64,000 nucleotides of DNA from Streptomyces sp. A 4/2 (GTDB taxonomy: Bacteria; Actinomycetota; Actinomycetes; Streptomycetales; Streptomycetaceae): assembly GCF_940670765.1 (NCBI RefSeq), contig NZ_CALNVW010000024.1:1-64000 (forward strand), in the 5' to 3' direction. Position numbers and translations under genes: made by a program. The notes beneath the pieces are model-generated. The model was given only the letters and a program-made list of their open reading frames with translations, was not told where the DNA came from and searched no databases. Shown here piece by piece: positions 22,863 through 31,496 of the stretch (positions are counted from its first letter, which is position 1; each line of letters begins with the position of its first letter).

Positions 22863-24599
22863 ATGTCAGGACCCCGGCCGGTACGGGCCCCGCGCGGTAC
22901 GGAGCTGAGTGCCCTGGGATGGCAGCAGGAAGCCGCCCTCCGGATGCTGCAGAACAACCTCGACCCCGAGGTCGCCGAGCACCCCGACAAGCTCGTCGTC
23001 TACGGCGGCACCGGCAAGGCCGCCCGCGACTGGCGCTCCTTCGACGCGATGGTGCGTACGCTGCGCACCCTCAAGCAGGACGAGACCATGCTCGTCCAGT
23101 CGGGCCGTCCGGTCGGTGTGATGCAGACGCACGAGTGGGCGCCGCGGGTCCTGATCGCCAACTCCAACCTGGTCGGCGACTGGGCCAACTGGGAGGAGTT
23201 CCGGCGCCTTGAGTCGCTCGGGCTCACCATGTACGGCCAGATGACGGCCGGTTCCTGGATCTACATCGGGACCCAGGGCATCCTCCAGGGCACGTACGAG
23301 ACCTTCGCCGCGGTCGCCGCCAAGCGGTTCGACGGCACTCTCGCCGGGACGATCACGCTCACCGCCGGTCTCGGCGGCATGGGCGGCGCCCAGCCGCTCG
23401 CCGTGACGATGAACGACGGCGTCGCGATCTGTATCGACGTCGACCCCCGCGCCATCGAGCGCCGGATCGAGCACCGCTACCTGGACGTACGCGCCGACAG
23501 CCTGGAGCACGCCCTCCAGCTCGCCGTCGAGGCCCGCGACGCCCGTAAGCCGCTCTCCATCGGCCTCCTCGGCAACGCGGCCGAGCTGCTGCCGCGGATG
23601 CTCGCCGAGGGCGCCCCGATCGACATCGTGACGGACCAGACCTCCGCCCACGACCCGCTCGCCTACCTCCCCCTCGGCATCGACTTCGACGACATGGCCG
23701 CGTACGCCGCCGAGAAGCCCGCCGACTTCACGGTGCGCGCCCGTGAGTCGATGGCCCGGCACGTCGAGGCCATGGTCGGCTTCATGGACGCGGGCGCCGA
23801 GGTCTTCGACTACGGCAACTCCATCCGCGGCGAGGCCCAACTCGCCGGATACAGCCGGGCGTTCGACTTCCCCGGCTTCGTCCCCGCCTACATCCGTCCG
23901 CTCTTCTGCGAGGGCAAGGGACCGTTCCGTTGGGCGGCGCTGTCCGGCGAGGCCTCGGACATCCACAAGACCGACAAGGCGCTCCTCGACCTCTTCCCCG
24001 AGAACGAGTCGCTGCACCGGTGGATCAAGATGGCCGGTGAGCGCGTCCACTTCCAGGGCCTGCCCGCGCGGATCTGCTGGCTCGGCCAGGGCGAGCGCGA
24101 CAAGGCCGGGGCGCTCTTCAACGACATGGTCGCCGACGGCACCCTCGCCGCCCCGCTCGTCATCGGCCGCGACCACCTGGACTGCGGCTCGGTCGCCTCC
24201 CCGTACCGCGAGACCGAGGCCATGCTCGACGGCTCCGACGCCATCGCCGACTGGCCGCTGCTCAACGCCATGGTCAACGTCGCGTCCGGCGCCTCCTGGG
24301 TGTCCATCCACCACGGCGGCGGGGTCGGCATGGGCCGCTCCATCCACGCCGGTCAGGTGTCGGTGGCCGACGGCACGCAGCTCGCGGGCGAGAAGATCCG
24401 CCGGGTGCTCACCAACGACCCGGGGATGGGCGTCATCCGGCACGTCGACGCCGGGTACGACATCGCCGAGCGGGTGGCGGACGAGCGCGGGGTCCGCGTC
24501 CCGATGCGCGAGGGCGACGACGCGACCGGTGCCACCGCGGGCGCCGGCAGCACCACCGGCACCAACGGTGGCGCGAGCGGCGAGGGCGATCCCCGGTGA
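22863..24599 (+). CDS. hutU: Urocanate hydratase
   Basis: A 578-residue NAD-dependent urocanase, converting urocanate to imidazolonepropionate in histidine breakdown. Strong family blocks include WQQEAALRMLQNNLDPEVAE, VYGGTGKAARDW, GRPVGVMQTHEWAPRVLIAN and GLGGMGGAQPLA, and the C-terminal HHGGGVGMGRSIHAGQV. A GAGGAGG site precedes the ATG. The last 25 residues are a low-complexity Gly/Thr tail. It is the first gene of a tightly packed hut operon; no hutH is in the operon itself. Confidence 0.97.
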   Translation: MSGPRPVRAPRGTELSALGWQQEAALRMLQNNLDPEVAEHPDKLVVYGGTGKAARDWRSFDAMVRTLRTLKQDETMLVQSGRPVGVMQTHEWAPRVLIANSNLVGDWANWEEFRRLESLGLTMYGQMTAGSWIYIGTQGILQGTYETFAAVAAKRFDGTLAGTITLTAGLGGMGGAQPLAVTMNDGVAICIDVDPRAIERRIEHRYLDVRADSLEHALQLAVEARDARKPLSIGLLGNAAELLPRMLAEGAPIDIVTDQTSAHDPLAYLPLGIDFDDMAAYAAEKPADFTVRARESMARHVEAMVGFMDAGAEVFDYGNSIRGEAQLAGYSRAFDFPGFVPAYIRPLFCEGKGPFRWAALSGEASDIHKTDKALLDLFPENESLHRWIKMAGERVHFQGLPARICWLGQGERDKAGALFNDMVADGTLAAPLVIGRDHLDCGSVASPYRETEAMLDGSDAIADWPLLNAMVNVASGASWVSIHHGGGVGMGRSIHAGQVSVADGTQLAGEKIRRVLTNDPGMGVIRHVDAGYDIAERVADERGVRVPMREGDDATGATAGAGSTTGTNGGASGEGDPR

Positions 24600-25816
24600 C
24601 CTCCTCGTTCCACGAGATGTGGGCGGAGCTGCTGCCCGTCGGCCGCAGCTCCGCCTCCGGCGGGTACCGGCGGTACGCCTGGACCCCGGCCGACGCCGAC
24701 TGCCGCGCCTGGTTCAAGGACCAGGCCGAGTCCCGCGGTCTCACGTACGAACTGGACCGCAACGGCAACCAGTGGGCCTGGCTCGGTGACCCGCAGGGCT
24801 CCGACGCCGTCGTCACCGGCTCGCACCTGGACTCCGTACCGGACGGGGGCGCCTTCGACGGCCCGCTCGGCGTCGTCTCCTCCTTCGCGGCACTCGACGA
24901 ACTCCGTCGCAGGGGAGCGGAGTTCAGCAGGCCGCTGGCCATCAGCAACTTCGGCGACGAGGAAGGCGCCCGGTTCGGGCTCGCCTGCGTCGGCTCCCGG
25001 CTCAGCGCCGGACAGCTCACCGCCGACAAGGCCCGCCACCTGCGCGACGGCGACGGGATCTCCCTGCCCGAGGCCATGGAACGGGCCGGGTACGACCCGG
25101 CCGCCATCGGCCCCGACCCCGAGCGGCTGGCCAGGATCGGCGCGTTCGTCGAGCTCCACGTGGAGCAGGGCAGGGCCCTCGACCTCAGCGGCGACCCGGT
25201 CGGCATCGCCTCCGCCATCTGGCCGCACGGCCGCTGGCGGTACGACTTCCACGGCGAGGCCAACCACGCGGGCACCACCCGCCTGGTGGACCGCCGGGAC
25301 CCGATGCTGACGTACGCCGAGACGGTCCTCGCCGCCCGCCGCGAGGCCGAACTCGCGGGTGCGGTCGCCACGTTCGGCAAGATCGCCGTCGAGCCGAACG
25401 GGGTCAACGCCATCCCCTCCCTGGTGCGCGGCTGGCTCGACTCGCGCGCCGCCGACCAGGCCACCCTCGACACCGTCATCGCCGGTATCGAGCAGGCCGC
25501 GAAGGAACGCGGCGAGCGCGACGGCGTGGACGTCCGCGTCACCCGGGAGTCCTTCACCCCCGTGGTCGAGTTCGAGCACGCCCTGCGGGACGAGCTCGGC
25601 AAGATCCTCGGCGGCGACGGCTCGGACATCCCCGTACTGGGAACGGGCGCGGGACACGACGCCGGAATCCTCTCCGCGTCCGTCCCGACCGCCATGCTGT
25701 TCGTACGCAACCCCACGGGCATCTCGCACTCCCCGGCGGAGACCGCCGGCGAGGACGACTGCCTGGCCGGGGTGACCGCACTCGCCGATGTTCTGGAGGG
25801 CCTGGCGTGCAGGTGA
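24596..25816 (+). CDS. M20-family amidohydrolase (allantoate/carbamoyl type) in hut operon
   Basis: A 406-residue Zn-dependent amidase of the AllC/hydantoinase-B type branch of M20. Metal-ligand blocks are TGSHLDSVPDGGAFDGPLG, ISNFGDEEGARFG and AFVELHVEQGRALD; the dimerisation part has FHGEANHAGTTRL. The last metal His is in SHSPAE (TGISHSPAET). The GTG overlaps the hutU stop codon by 4 bp (GTGA). Given its place between hutU and hutF and the absence of a classic hutG here, it may hydrolyse N-formylglutamate to glutamate and formate. That role is inference. Confidence 0.9.
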   Translation: MTSSFHEMWAELLPVGRSSASGGYRRYAWTPADADCRAWFKDQAESRGLTYELDRNGNQWAWLGDPQGSDAVVTGSHLDSVPDGGAFDGPLGVVSSFAALDELRRRGAEFSRPLAISNFGDEEGARFGLACVGSRLSAGQLTADKARHLRDGDGISLPEAMERAGYDPAAIGPDPERLARIGAFVELHVEQGRALDLSGDPVGIASAIWPHGRWRYDFHGEANHAGTTRLVDRRDPMLTYAETVLAARREAELAGAVATFGKIAVEPNGVNAIPSLVRGWLDSRAADQATLDTVIAGIEQAAKERGERDGVDVRVTRESFTPVVEFEHALRDELGKILGGDGSDIPVLGTGAGHDAGILSASVPTAMLFVRNPTGISHSPAETAGEDDCLAGVTALADVLEGLACR

Positions 25817-27156
25817 CGTACTGGCTGGAGCATGCCTGGCTCGACACCCATGTCGAGCCGGGCGTCGCCGTGGAGACCGAAGGCGGCAGGATCACGGCCG
25901 TCAGCAGAGACGTGCCGCAGCCGCCGCCCGGCGCGACCGCCCTGCGCGGCCTGACCGTCCCGGGCCTGGCGAACGCCCACAGCCACGCCTTCCACCGCGC
26001 CCTGCGCTCCACGGCCCAGGTCGGCTCCGGCACCTTCTGGACCTGGCGCGACGTGATGTACGGGGTGGCCTCCCGGCTCACCCCCGACTCGTACCACGCG
26101 CTGGCCCGCGCCGTGTACGCCGAGATGGCGCTGGCCGGGATCACCGTCGTCGGTGAGTTCCACTACGTGCACCACGCGCCGGGCGGCAAGCCCTACGACG
26201 ACCCGAACGCGATGGGCGAGGCCCTGATCGCCGCCGCGGCCGACGCGGGCATCCGCATCACCCTGCTCGACACCGCCTATCTCGCCTCCGGCATGCTCGA
26301 CAAGCACCGCAGCGCGGCGCCCGAGAAGCACCAGCGGCGCTTCTCCGACGGCACCGCCCAGCAGTGGGCCGAGCGCGCCTCCCTGCTCAAGGACCGGGAC
26401 CACGCCCGGATCGGCGCGGCCGTGCACTCCGTGCGCGCGGTGCCCGCCGACCAGCTCGCCACCGTGGCCCAGTGGGCCGAGGCGCGCACCGCCCCGCTCC
26501 ATGTGCACCTCTCCGAGCAGACCGCGGAGAACGAAGCCTGCCTGGCGGCCCACGGCTGCACACCCACCCGGCTGCTCGCCGACCACGGTGTACTGGGCCC
26601 GCGCACCACCGGCATCCACAACACCCACCTCACCAGCGAGGACATCGCCCTCCTCGGCTCGACGGCGACCGGTACCTGTATGTGCCCCACGACCGAACGG
26701 GATCTCGCCGACGGCATCGGCCCGGCGGTCCAGCTCCAGCGCGCGGGCAGCCCGCTCTCCCTCGGCAGCGACAGCCATGCCGTGATCGACATCCTCGAAG
26801 AGGCACGCGCCCTGGAGCTCGACGAGCGGCTGCGGTCCCGCACCCGCGGCCACTGGACGGCCGCCGCCCTGCTGCGCACCGCCACCGCGGGCGGCCACCA
26901 GGCCCTCGGCTGGTCCGAGGCGGGCATCATCGAGCCGGGCGCCCTCGCCGACCTCACGACGATCGCCCTCGACACCGTCAGGACAGCGGGACCGGTGCCA
27001 CGCCTGGGAGCGGAGACCGCCGTATTCGCCGCCTCCGCGGCGGACGTACGCCATACGGTCGTGGGCGGCCGTCATGTCGTACGCGACGGGGTCCACGCCC
27101 TGGTACCCGACGTCCCGCAGTCGCTGGCCGACGCCATCGGGGCCCTGCACCCCTGA
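25807..27156 (+). CDS. hutF: Formimidoylglutamate deiminase
   Basis: A 449-residue amidohydrolase-superfamily enzyme that turns formiminoglutamate into N-formylglutamate and ammonia, the fourth step of the five-step histidine pathway. The HxH metal motif is in VPGLANAHSHAFHRAL (about residues 57-59), further ligands in LHVHLSEQTAENEACL, and the late Asp in LSLGSDSHAVIDILEEA. The GTG at 25807 overlaps the preceding gene by 10 bp; a GTG at 25813 would give a 4-bp GTGA overlap like the upstream junction, so either may be used. Confidence 0.92.
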   Translation: MQVTYWLEHAWLDTHVEPGVAVETEGGRITAVSRDVPQPPPGATALRGLTVPGLANAHSHAFHRALRSTAQVGSGTFWTWRDVMYGVASRLTPDSYHALARAVYAEMALAGITVVGEFHYVHHAPGGKPYDDPNAMGEALIAAAADAGIRITLLDTAYLASGMLDKHRSAAPEKHQRRFSDGTAQQWAERASLLKDRDHARIGAAVHSVRAVPADQLATVAQWAEARTAPLHVHLSEQTAENEACLAAHGCTPTRLLADHGVLGPRTTGIHNTHLTSEDIALLGSTATGTCMCPTTERDLADGIGPAVQLQRAGSPLSLGSDSHAVIDILEEARALELDERLRSRTRGHWTAAALLRTATAGGHQALGWSEAGIIEPGALADLTTIALDTVRTAGPVPRLGAETAVFAASAADVRHTVVGGRHVVRDGVHALVPDVPQSLADAIGALHP

Positions 27157-27230
27157 TTCCGGCCCCGGCGCCGTTCCCGCTTCCGCCCCCGTCTCCGTTC
27201 CTGTTCCCGTTTCCGTAGGAGCACACCGCG
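27157..27230 (+). repeat. Pyrimidine-rich spacer with degenerate TTCC repeats
   Basis: The hutF-hutI gap has about eight imperfect units of the CGTTCC/GCTTCC type on the plus strand, ending in GTAGGAG, the ribosome site of hutI. It is the only non-overlapping junction of the hut operon and might reduce or separately tune hutI translation. Confidence 0.5.
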
Positions 27231-28406
27231 ATGCCGAGCACCACGGCCATCACCCACATCAGCAGCCTGGTCACCAACAACCCCTCCCTCGGTGACGGAT
27301 CCCCGCTCGGTCTGATCCAGGACGCGGCGCTCGTCATCGACGGTGACCGCATCGCCTGGGTCGGTGAATCCAGCAAAGCACCCGCCACTGACAATGCGGT
27401 CGACGCGGGCGGCCGGGCGGTCCTCCCCGGGTTCGTGGACTCCCACTCGCACCTGGTGTTCGCCGGCGACCGCACGGCCGAGTTCAACGCGCGCATGTCG
27501 GGCCGCAGTTACTCGGCGGGCGGCATCCGCACGACGGTCGCGGCCACCCGCGCGGCCACCGACGAGCAGCTCTCGGCGAACGTACGGACGTACCTGGGCG
27601 AGGCGCTGCGCCAGGGCACCACCACGCTGGAGACCAAGTCCGGCTACGGCCTGACCGTCGCCGACGAGGCCCGCGCCCTGCGCATCGCGGCCGAGCACAC
27701 CGACGAAGTCACCTACCTGGGCGCCCACATCGTCCCGCCGGACCACGCCGACGACCCCGCCGGTTACGTGGACCTGGTCACCGGTGACATGCTCGAAGCC
27801 TGTGCCCCGCACGCCCGTTGGATCGACGTCTTCTGCGAGCAGGGAGCCTTCGACGCCGACCAGGCCCGCACGATCCTCACCGCGGGCCGCGCCAAGGGCC
27901 TCCTTCCGCGCATCCACGCCAACCAGCTCAGCTACGGTCCCGGTGTGCGGCTGGCCGTGGAGCTGGACGCGGCGTCGGCCGACCACTGCACGCATCTCAC
28001 CGACGACGACGTGACGGCCCTTGCCGACGGCAACACCGTCGCCACGTTGCTGCCCGGCGCGGAGTTCTCCACCCGCGCCGAGTGGCCCGACGCCCGCCGC
28101 CTCATCGACGCGGGCGTGACGGTGGCGCTCTCCACCGACTGCAACCCGGGCTCGTCGTTCACCTCCTCCGTGCCGTTCTGCATCGCCCTGGCCGTACGGG
28201 ACATGGGCATGACCCCGGACGAGGCGCTCTGGTCGGCCACCGCGGGCGGCGCACAGGCCCTGCGCCGTACGGACATCGGCCGTCTCGACCCGGGGGCGCG
28301 GGCGGACCTGACGCTGCTCGACGCCCCGTCCCACGTCCACCTCGCCTACCGGCCCGGCGTCCCGCTGGTCTCGGGCGTGTGGCAGCGCGGGGTCCGGGTG
28401 GTCTGA
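27231..28406 (+). CDS. hutI: Imidazolonepropionase
   Basis: A 391-residue metal-dependent amidohydrolase that opens imidazolonepropionate to formiminoglutamate. The metal site is in VLPGFVDSHSHLVFAGDRTAEF, the substrate block in ETKSGYGLTVADEARAL, a metal His in YLGAHIVPP and in HANQLSYGPG, and the catalytic Asp in ALSTDCNPGSSFTSSVPF. Length and blocks match the family closely. A GTAGGAG site sits 10 nt before the ATG. It is the last gene of the hut operon. Confidence 0.96.
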   Translation: MPSTTAITHISSLVTNNPSLGDGSPLGLIQDAALVIDGDRIAWVGESSKAPATDNAVDAGGRAVLPGFVDSHSHLVFAGDRTAEFNARMSGRSYSAGGIRTTVAATRAATDEQLSANVRTYLGEALRQGTTTLETKSGYGLTVADEARALRIAAEHTDEVTYLGAHIVPPDHADDPAGYVDLVTGDMLEACAPHARWIDVFCEQGAFDADQARTILTAGRAKGLLPRIHANQLSYGPGVRLAVELDAASADHCTHLTDDDVTALADGNTVATLLPGAEFSTRAEWPDARRLIDAGVTVALSTDCNPGSSFTSSVPFCIALAVRDMGMTPDEALWSATAGGAQALRRTDIGRLDPGARADLTLLDAPSHVHLAYRPGVPLVSGVWQRGVRVV

Positions 28407-28467
28407 GACCGACCGGCACCCGGGGGGTCCGGAAAAGCTCTGGCGGGCCCGGTGCCCAGGGCCGAGC

Positions 28468-29028
28468 ATGGCGGGCATGACTGGACCCCTCAGACGTGCC
28501 GACATGTTCATCGACACCGCCGACGACCCCCGGGAGGACGGGCCCACCCTGGGCGGTGAGCTGGCCACACTCGTCGAATTCCTGCGCTGCCAGCGGCTGA
28601 CGCTGGAGTTGAAGTGCTCCGGGCTCGACGCCGAAGCCCTGGCCCGGCGTGCTGTGGAGCCCTCCACGATGTCGCTGCTCGGGCTGGTGCGGCACATGGC
28701 CGACGTGGAGCGGCGGTGGTTCCGGGTGCGGATGGCCGGGCTCGACGCGCCGCCGTACTACCGCACCGACGCGGACCCCGACGGGGACTTCGACGGCGCG
28801 GTGGCCGATCCGGCGGTGGTCGCCGACGCCTGGGACACCTGGCGGGACGAGACGGCGTTCGCCGATCGGTTCGTGGCCCGGGCGCCCGGCCTCGACGTCA
28901 TCGGGGACACCGGCAACGGCCCCATCTCGCTGCGGGAGTTGCTCGTCCACATGGTGGAGGAGTACGCGCGGCACAACGGCCACGCCGATCTGCTGCGCGA
29001 GCGGATCGACGGCAGGATCGGCCAGTAA
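28468..29028 (+). CDS. DinB-like (DUF664) protein
   Basis: A 186-residue four-helix-bundle protein of the DinB/DUF664 (mini-circle protein) family. The three metal-binding His are likely those in GLVRHMADVERRWF, LLVHMVEEYARHNGHADLL. Members often have thiol- or metal-dependent transfer activity, but this one's role is unknown. Two close ATGs (28468 and 28477) are possible; the first has AGGG upstream. It stands alone, convergent with sigI. Confidence 0.82.
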   Translation: MAGMTGPLRRADMFIDTADDPREDGPTLGGELATLVEFLRCQRLTLELKCSGLDAEALARRAVEPSTMSLLGLVRHMADVERRWFRVRMAGLDAPPYYRTDADPDGDFDGAVADPAVVADAWDTWRDETAFADRFVARAPGLDVIGDTGNGPISLRELLVHMVEEYARHNGHADLLRERIDGRIGQ

Positions 29029-29046
29029 CCGGCCTTCCCCGACACA

Positions 29047-29122
29047 GAGGAGCCGGTCCCGACGCGGACGAGCCGTCTCCTACACGGAGGAGCAGTCTCC
29101 CTACGTGGAAGAGCCGGTCCCG
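29047..29122. repeat. Imperfect ~27-bp repeats before the sigI terminator
   Basis: Three related units carrying GGAGGAGC or GGAAGAGC and then GTCCCGACG or GTCTCC follow the DUF664 stop codon. The third unit forms the left arm of the terminator hairpin. Confidence 0.55.
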
Positions 29123-29143
29123 ACGAGCGGGACCGGCTCTTCC
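29107..29143. terminator. Bidirectional hairpin between DUF664 and sigI
   Basis: A perfect 16-bp stem, GGAAGAGCCGGTCCCG and its complement, with a 5-nt loop, between convergent genes. There is no long T-run. Confidence 0.65.
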
Positions 29144-29176
29144 ACCGAGGAGCCCCGGGCTCCTCGCGGCGGTGCG

Positions 29177-30058
29177 TCACTGCTCCAGGGTCAGCCCCTT
29201 GCGCAGCTTCACCAGCGTGCGCGACAGCAGCCGCGACACATGCATCTGTGAGATCCCCAGTTCCTCGCCGATCTCCGACTGCGTCATGTTGGCGACGAAC
29301 CGCAGCGAGAGGATCTGCCGGTCGCGCGAGGGCAGTCCGGCGATGAGGGGCTTGAGCGACTCGATGTACTCGACGCCTTCGAGGTCGTGGTCCTCGTACC
29401 CGATCCGGTCCGCCAGCGCGCCCTCGGACTCGTCCTCCTCGGGCTGGGCGTCGAGAGAACTGGCGGTGTACGCGTTGCTCGCCGCCATCCCTTCGACGAC
29501 CTCTTCCCTGGTGAGGTCGAGGCGCGCGGCGAGTTCCGCCACGGTCGGGGCGCGGTCCAGCTTCTGTGCGAGTTCGTCGCCCGCCTTGGCGAGGTCGAGA
29601 CGGAGCTCCTGGAGGCGGCGCGGTACCCGGACCGACCAGGAGGTGTCGCGGAAGAAGCGCTTGATCTCGCCGATGATGGTCGGCATGGCGAAGGTCGGGA
29701 ACTCGACGCCCCTGCTGAGCTCGAACCGGTCGATCGCCTTGATCAGGCCGATGGTGCCGACCTGGATGATGTCCTCCATCGGTTCGCTGCGGGAGCGGAA
29801 GCGGGAGGCGGCGAACTTGACCAGAGCCAGGTTCAGTTCGACGAGTGTGTTGCGTACGTACGCGTAATCGTGTGTTCCCTCTTCGAGGGATTCGAGACGC
29901 GCGAAGAGCGTCTTCGACAGGGCCCTGGCATCCAGCGGGCCCACCTCGTCGTACGGCGGAATCTCGGGAAGATCCTCGATTCCGGACTCGATCCGGTTGG
30001 GCTGGGTAGTCTGAAATTTCGACGGATCACTGTGGGATTCGTCGAGCCGGGGTGACAT
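29177..30058 (-). CDS. sigI: SigB/SigF-family sigma factor, sigma-I-like
   Basis: A 293-residue stress-type sigma factor of the SigB/SigF/SigG family. Region 2 contains ASRFRSRSEPMEDIIQVGTIGLIKAID and the -10 reading helix GVEFPTFAMPTIIGEIKRFFRD; region 3 follows; region 4 has LPSRDRQILSLRFVANMTQSEIGEELGISQMHVSRL. The ATG at 30058 has GGAGG 5 nt upstream. The divergent anti-anti-sigma and kinase genes match the S. coelicolor sigI locus, where PrsI is reported to bind sigma-I and ArsI to release it under osmotic stress. Confidence 0.88.
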   Translation of the reverse strand: MSPRLDESHSDPSKFQTTQPNRIESGIEDLPEIPPYDEVGPLDARALSKTLFARLESLEEGTHDYAYVRNTLVELNLALVKFAASRFRSRSEPMEDIIQVGTIGLIKAIDRFELSRGVEFPTFAMPTIIGEIKRFFRDTSWSVRVPRRLQELRLDLAKAGDELAQKLDRAPTVAELAARLDLTREEVVEGMAASNAYTASSLDAQPEEDESEGALADRIGYEDHDLEGVEYIESLKPLIAGLPSRDRQILSLRFVANMTQSEIGEELGISQMHVSRLLSRTLVKLRKGLTLEQ

Positions 30059-30212
30059 GGCGTCCTCCATGGTTCTCGGCATATGGCTGCCGATGCCTGC
30101 GTGTCAGCGGTGTAGCGGCGCCTCCAAAGCCGGCCGTGTTCGAATGCTGTCGCTCCTACCCCTATCGGCTAGTGAGGGACCAGCGCAAGTATCGAATGTC
30201 CGTATTGTGATA

Positions 30213-30235
30213 GTTCGTTGGCGTTGTTCGGGTAC
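30213..30235 (+). promoter_or_regulatory. Weak candidate SigB-type promoter for arsI
   Basis: GGGTAC at 30230-30235 matches the -10 box of SigB-type promoters. GTTC at 30213-30216 is a poor -35 with a spacer one base short. If real, it would place arsI-prsI under a SigB-family sigma factor, possibly sigma-I itself. Confidence 0.25.
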
Positions 30236-30307
30236 CGGACGGCGCGCGGAGGGCGTAGTCTTTCTCGCACGTCAACGACATCTCCAACACGGTGAAGAGG
30301 GACGGAC

Positions 30308-30676
30308 ATGGACCGCGGGACGGTCGGCAGCGCGAACCGGGGCCGGCTTCAGGTCGGAGTCCGGTCCGAAGGCCGGAGCGAAGTCGTGACCCCGGCGGGT
30401 GAGCTGGATCACCACACCGCCGAATTGCTGAGCGAGCCGCTGGACAGGGCTCTGGAGCGGGGTCGGTCCCGGCTGGTCATCGACTGCTCGGAGCTGGAAT
30501 TCTGCGACTCCACCGGCCTGAACGTGCTGCTGGGGGCCCGCCTCAAGGCGGAGGCCGCCGGGGGCGGGGTTCATCTGGCGGGGATGCAGCCGGTGGTGGC
30601 CAGAGTGTTCGAGATCACAGGCGCCGAGGCGGTCTTCACCGTGCACGATTGCCTGGAAGACGCACTGCGCGACTGA
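30308..30676 (+). CDS. arsI: STAS-domain anti-anti-sigma factor, ArsI-like
   Basis: A 122-residue single STAS domain protein (about 14-120) like SpoIIAA/RsbV. The phosphorylated serine lies in LEFCDSTGLNVLLGARL, the canonical DSxGL block. When unphosphorylated it would bind the partner kinase and free the sigma factor. An unusual N-terminal 14 residues precede the domain. It is followed 117 bp later by the kinase gene. The name rests on synteny with sigI and is moderately sure. Confidence 0.8.
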   Translation: MDRGTVGSANRGRLQVGVRSEGRSEVVTPAGELDHHTAELLSEPLDRALERGRSRLVIDCSELEFCDSTGLNVLLGARLKAEAAGGGVHLAGMQPVVARVFEITGAEAVFTVHDCLEDALRD

Positions 30677-30793
30677 TCCGCACACTCTGTCGAAAGAAAA
30701 TGAGTGTTGTCACCATTCGGCAGGGCAGGAGTCCCTGCGCAATCCCTGTAACGCTGACTTTTTGAACTGGTGAATCGGTGAGGTGAAGCGCTG

Positions 30794-31285
30794 ATGAGCA
30801 CCACCCGGCAGCAGCCGCCGGGGGACCTCGGCCCCGAGCGCGACAGCGCCGGACCAGCCTCGACCGTGTCCGCCGACGGCCGCATCCGCACGCTCTCCTT
30901 GCAGAGCGCCAGCGGCATCGTTCCGCTGGCGCGCGATTTCACGCGGCAGGCGCTGTACGACTGGGCCTGGCTGCCCGCGGCGAGCGCCGACCGGCGTGCC
31001 GCGGCGGAGGACGTCCTGCTGGTCGTGTCCGAGCTGGTCACCAACGCGTGTCTGCATGCCGAGGGCCCCGAGGAGCTGCGCGTCTCGTACGGGCCGAAGG
31101 TGCTCCGCCTGGAGGTCAGCGACCGCGGCGCGGGCCAGCCCGCGCCGCGCAGCCCGCACCGGGCGGGCCGCCCCGGCGGGCACGGCATGTTCATCGTCGA
31201 GCGGCTCTGTCTGGACTGGGGAGTCGTCCGTACGCCGGGCAGGCCCGGCAAGATGGTCTGGGCGGAGCTGGCCGCGCCCGCCTGA
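30794..31285 (+). CDS. prsI: Anti-sigma factor / serine kinase, PrsI-like
   Basis: A 163-residue HATPase_c (RsbW/SpoIIAB-type) protein that would hold sigma-I inactive and phosphorylate ArsI. The N-box is LLVVSELVTNACLHAEGP, the G1 box SDRGAGQP, and the G2-like loop GRPGGHGMFIVERL. A disordered N-terminus of about 30 residues precedes the domain. GGTGAAG lies upstream of the ATG. It ends at a strong intrinsic terminator. Confidence 0.85.
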   Translation: MSTTRQQPPGDLGPERDSAGPASTVSADGRIRTLSLQSASGIVPLARDFTRQALYDWAWLPAASADRRAAAEDVLLVVSELVTNACLHAEGPEELRVSYGPKVLRLEVSDRGAGQPAPRSPHRAGRPGGHGMFIVERLCLDWGVVRTPGRPGKMVWAELAAPA

Positions 31286-31374
31286 GGGCGGAACGGCCCG
31301 CACGGCAGTCCGTACGACCGGCGCACGGGAGCGCCTGAGCTCCCGGTGTCCGCCCCTGTTGTCCCGCATCCCCC

Positions 31375-31399
31375 AGAGCGCACCGATCCGGTGCGCTCT
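31375..31399 (+). terminator. Intrinsic terminator after prsI
   Basis: An 11-bp stem, AGAGCGCACCG and CGGTGCGCTCT, with a 3-nt loop, followed by TTGTCTTCC. Confidence 0.75.
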
Positions 31400-31496
31400 T
31401 TGTCTTCCCTCGGCAAGGCCCCGGGCGTACCTTGAGCGCCCAATCTGATGTGTCGTCAGTAACTTAGCGGCGGCATCCGGCATAAGGGGACACGAG

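Noticed and set aside
24433..27150. A 905-codon minus-strand frame opposite hut genes
   Set aside because: Antisense shadow of the M20 gene and hutF, with no motif and biased composition.
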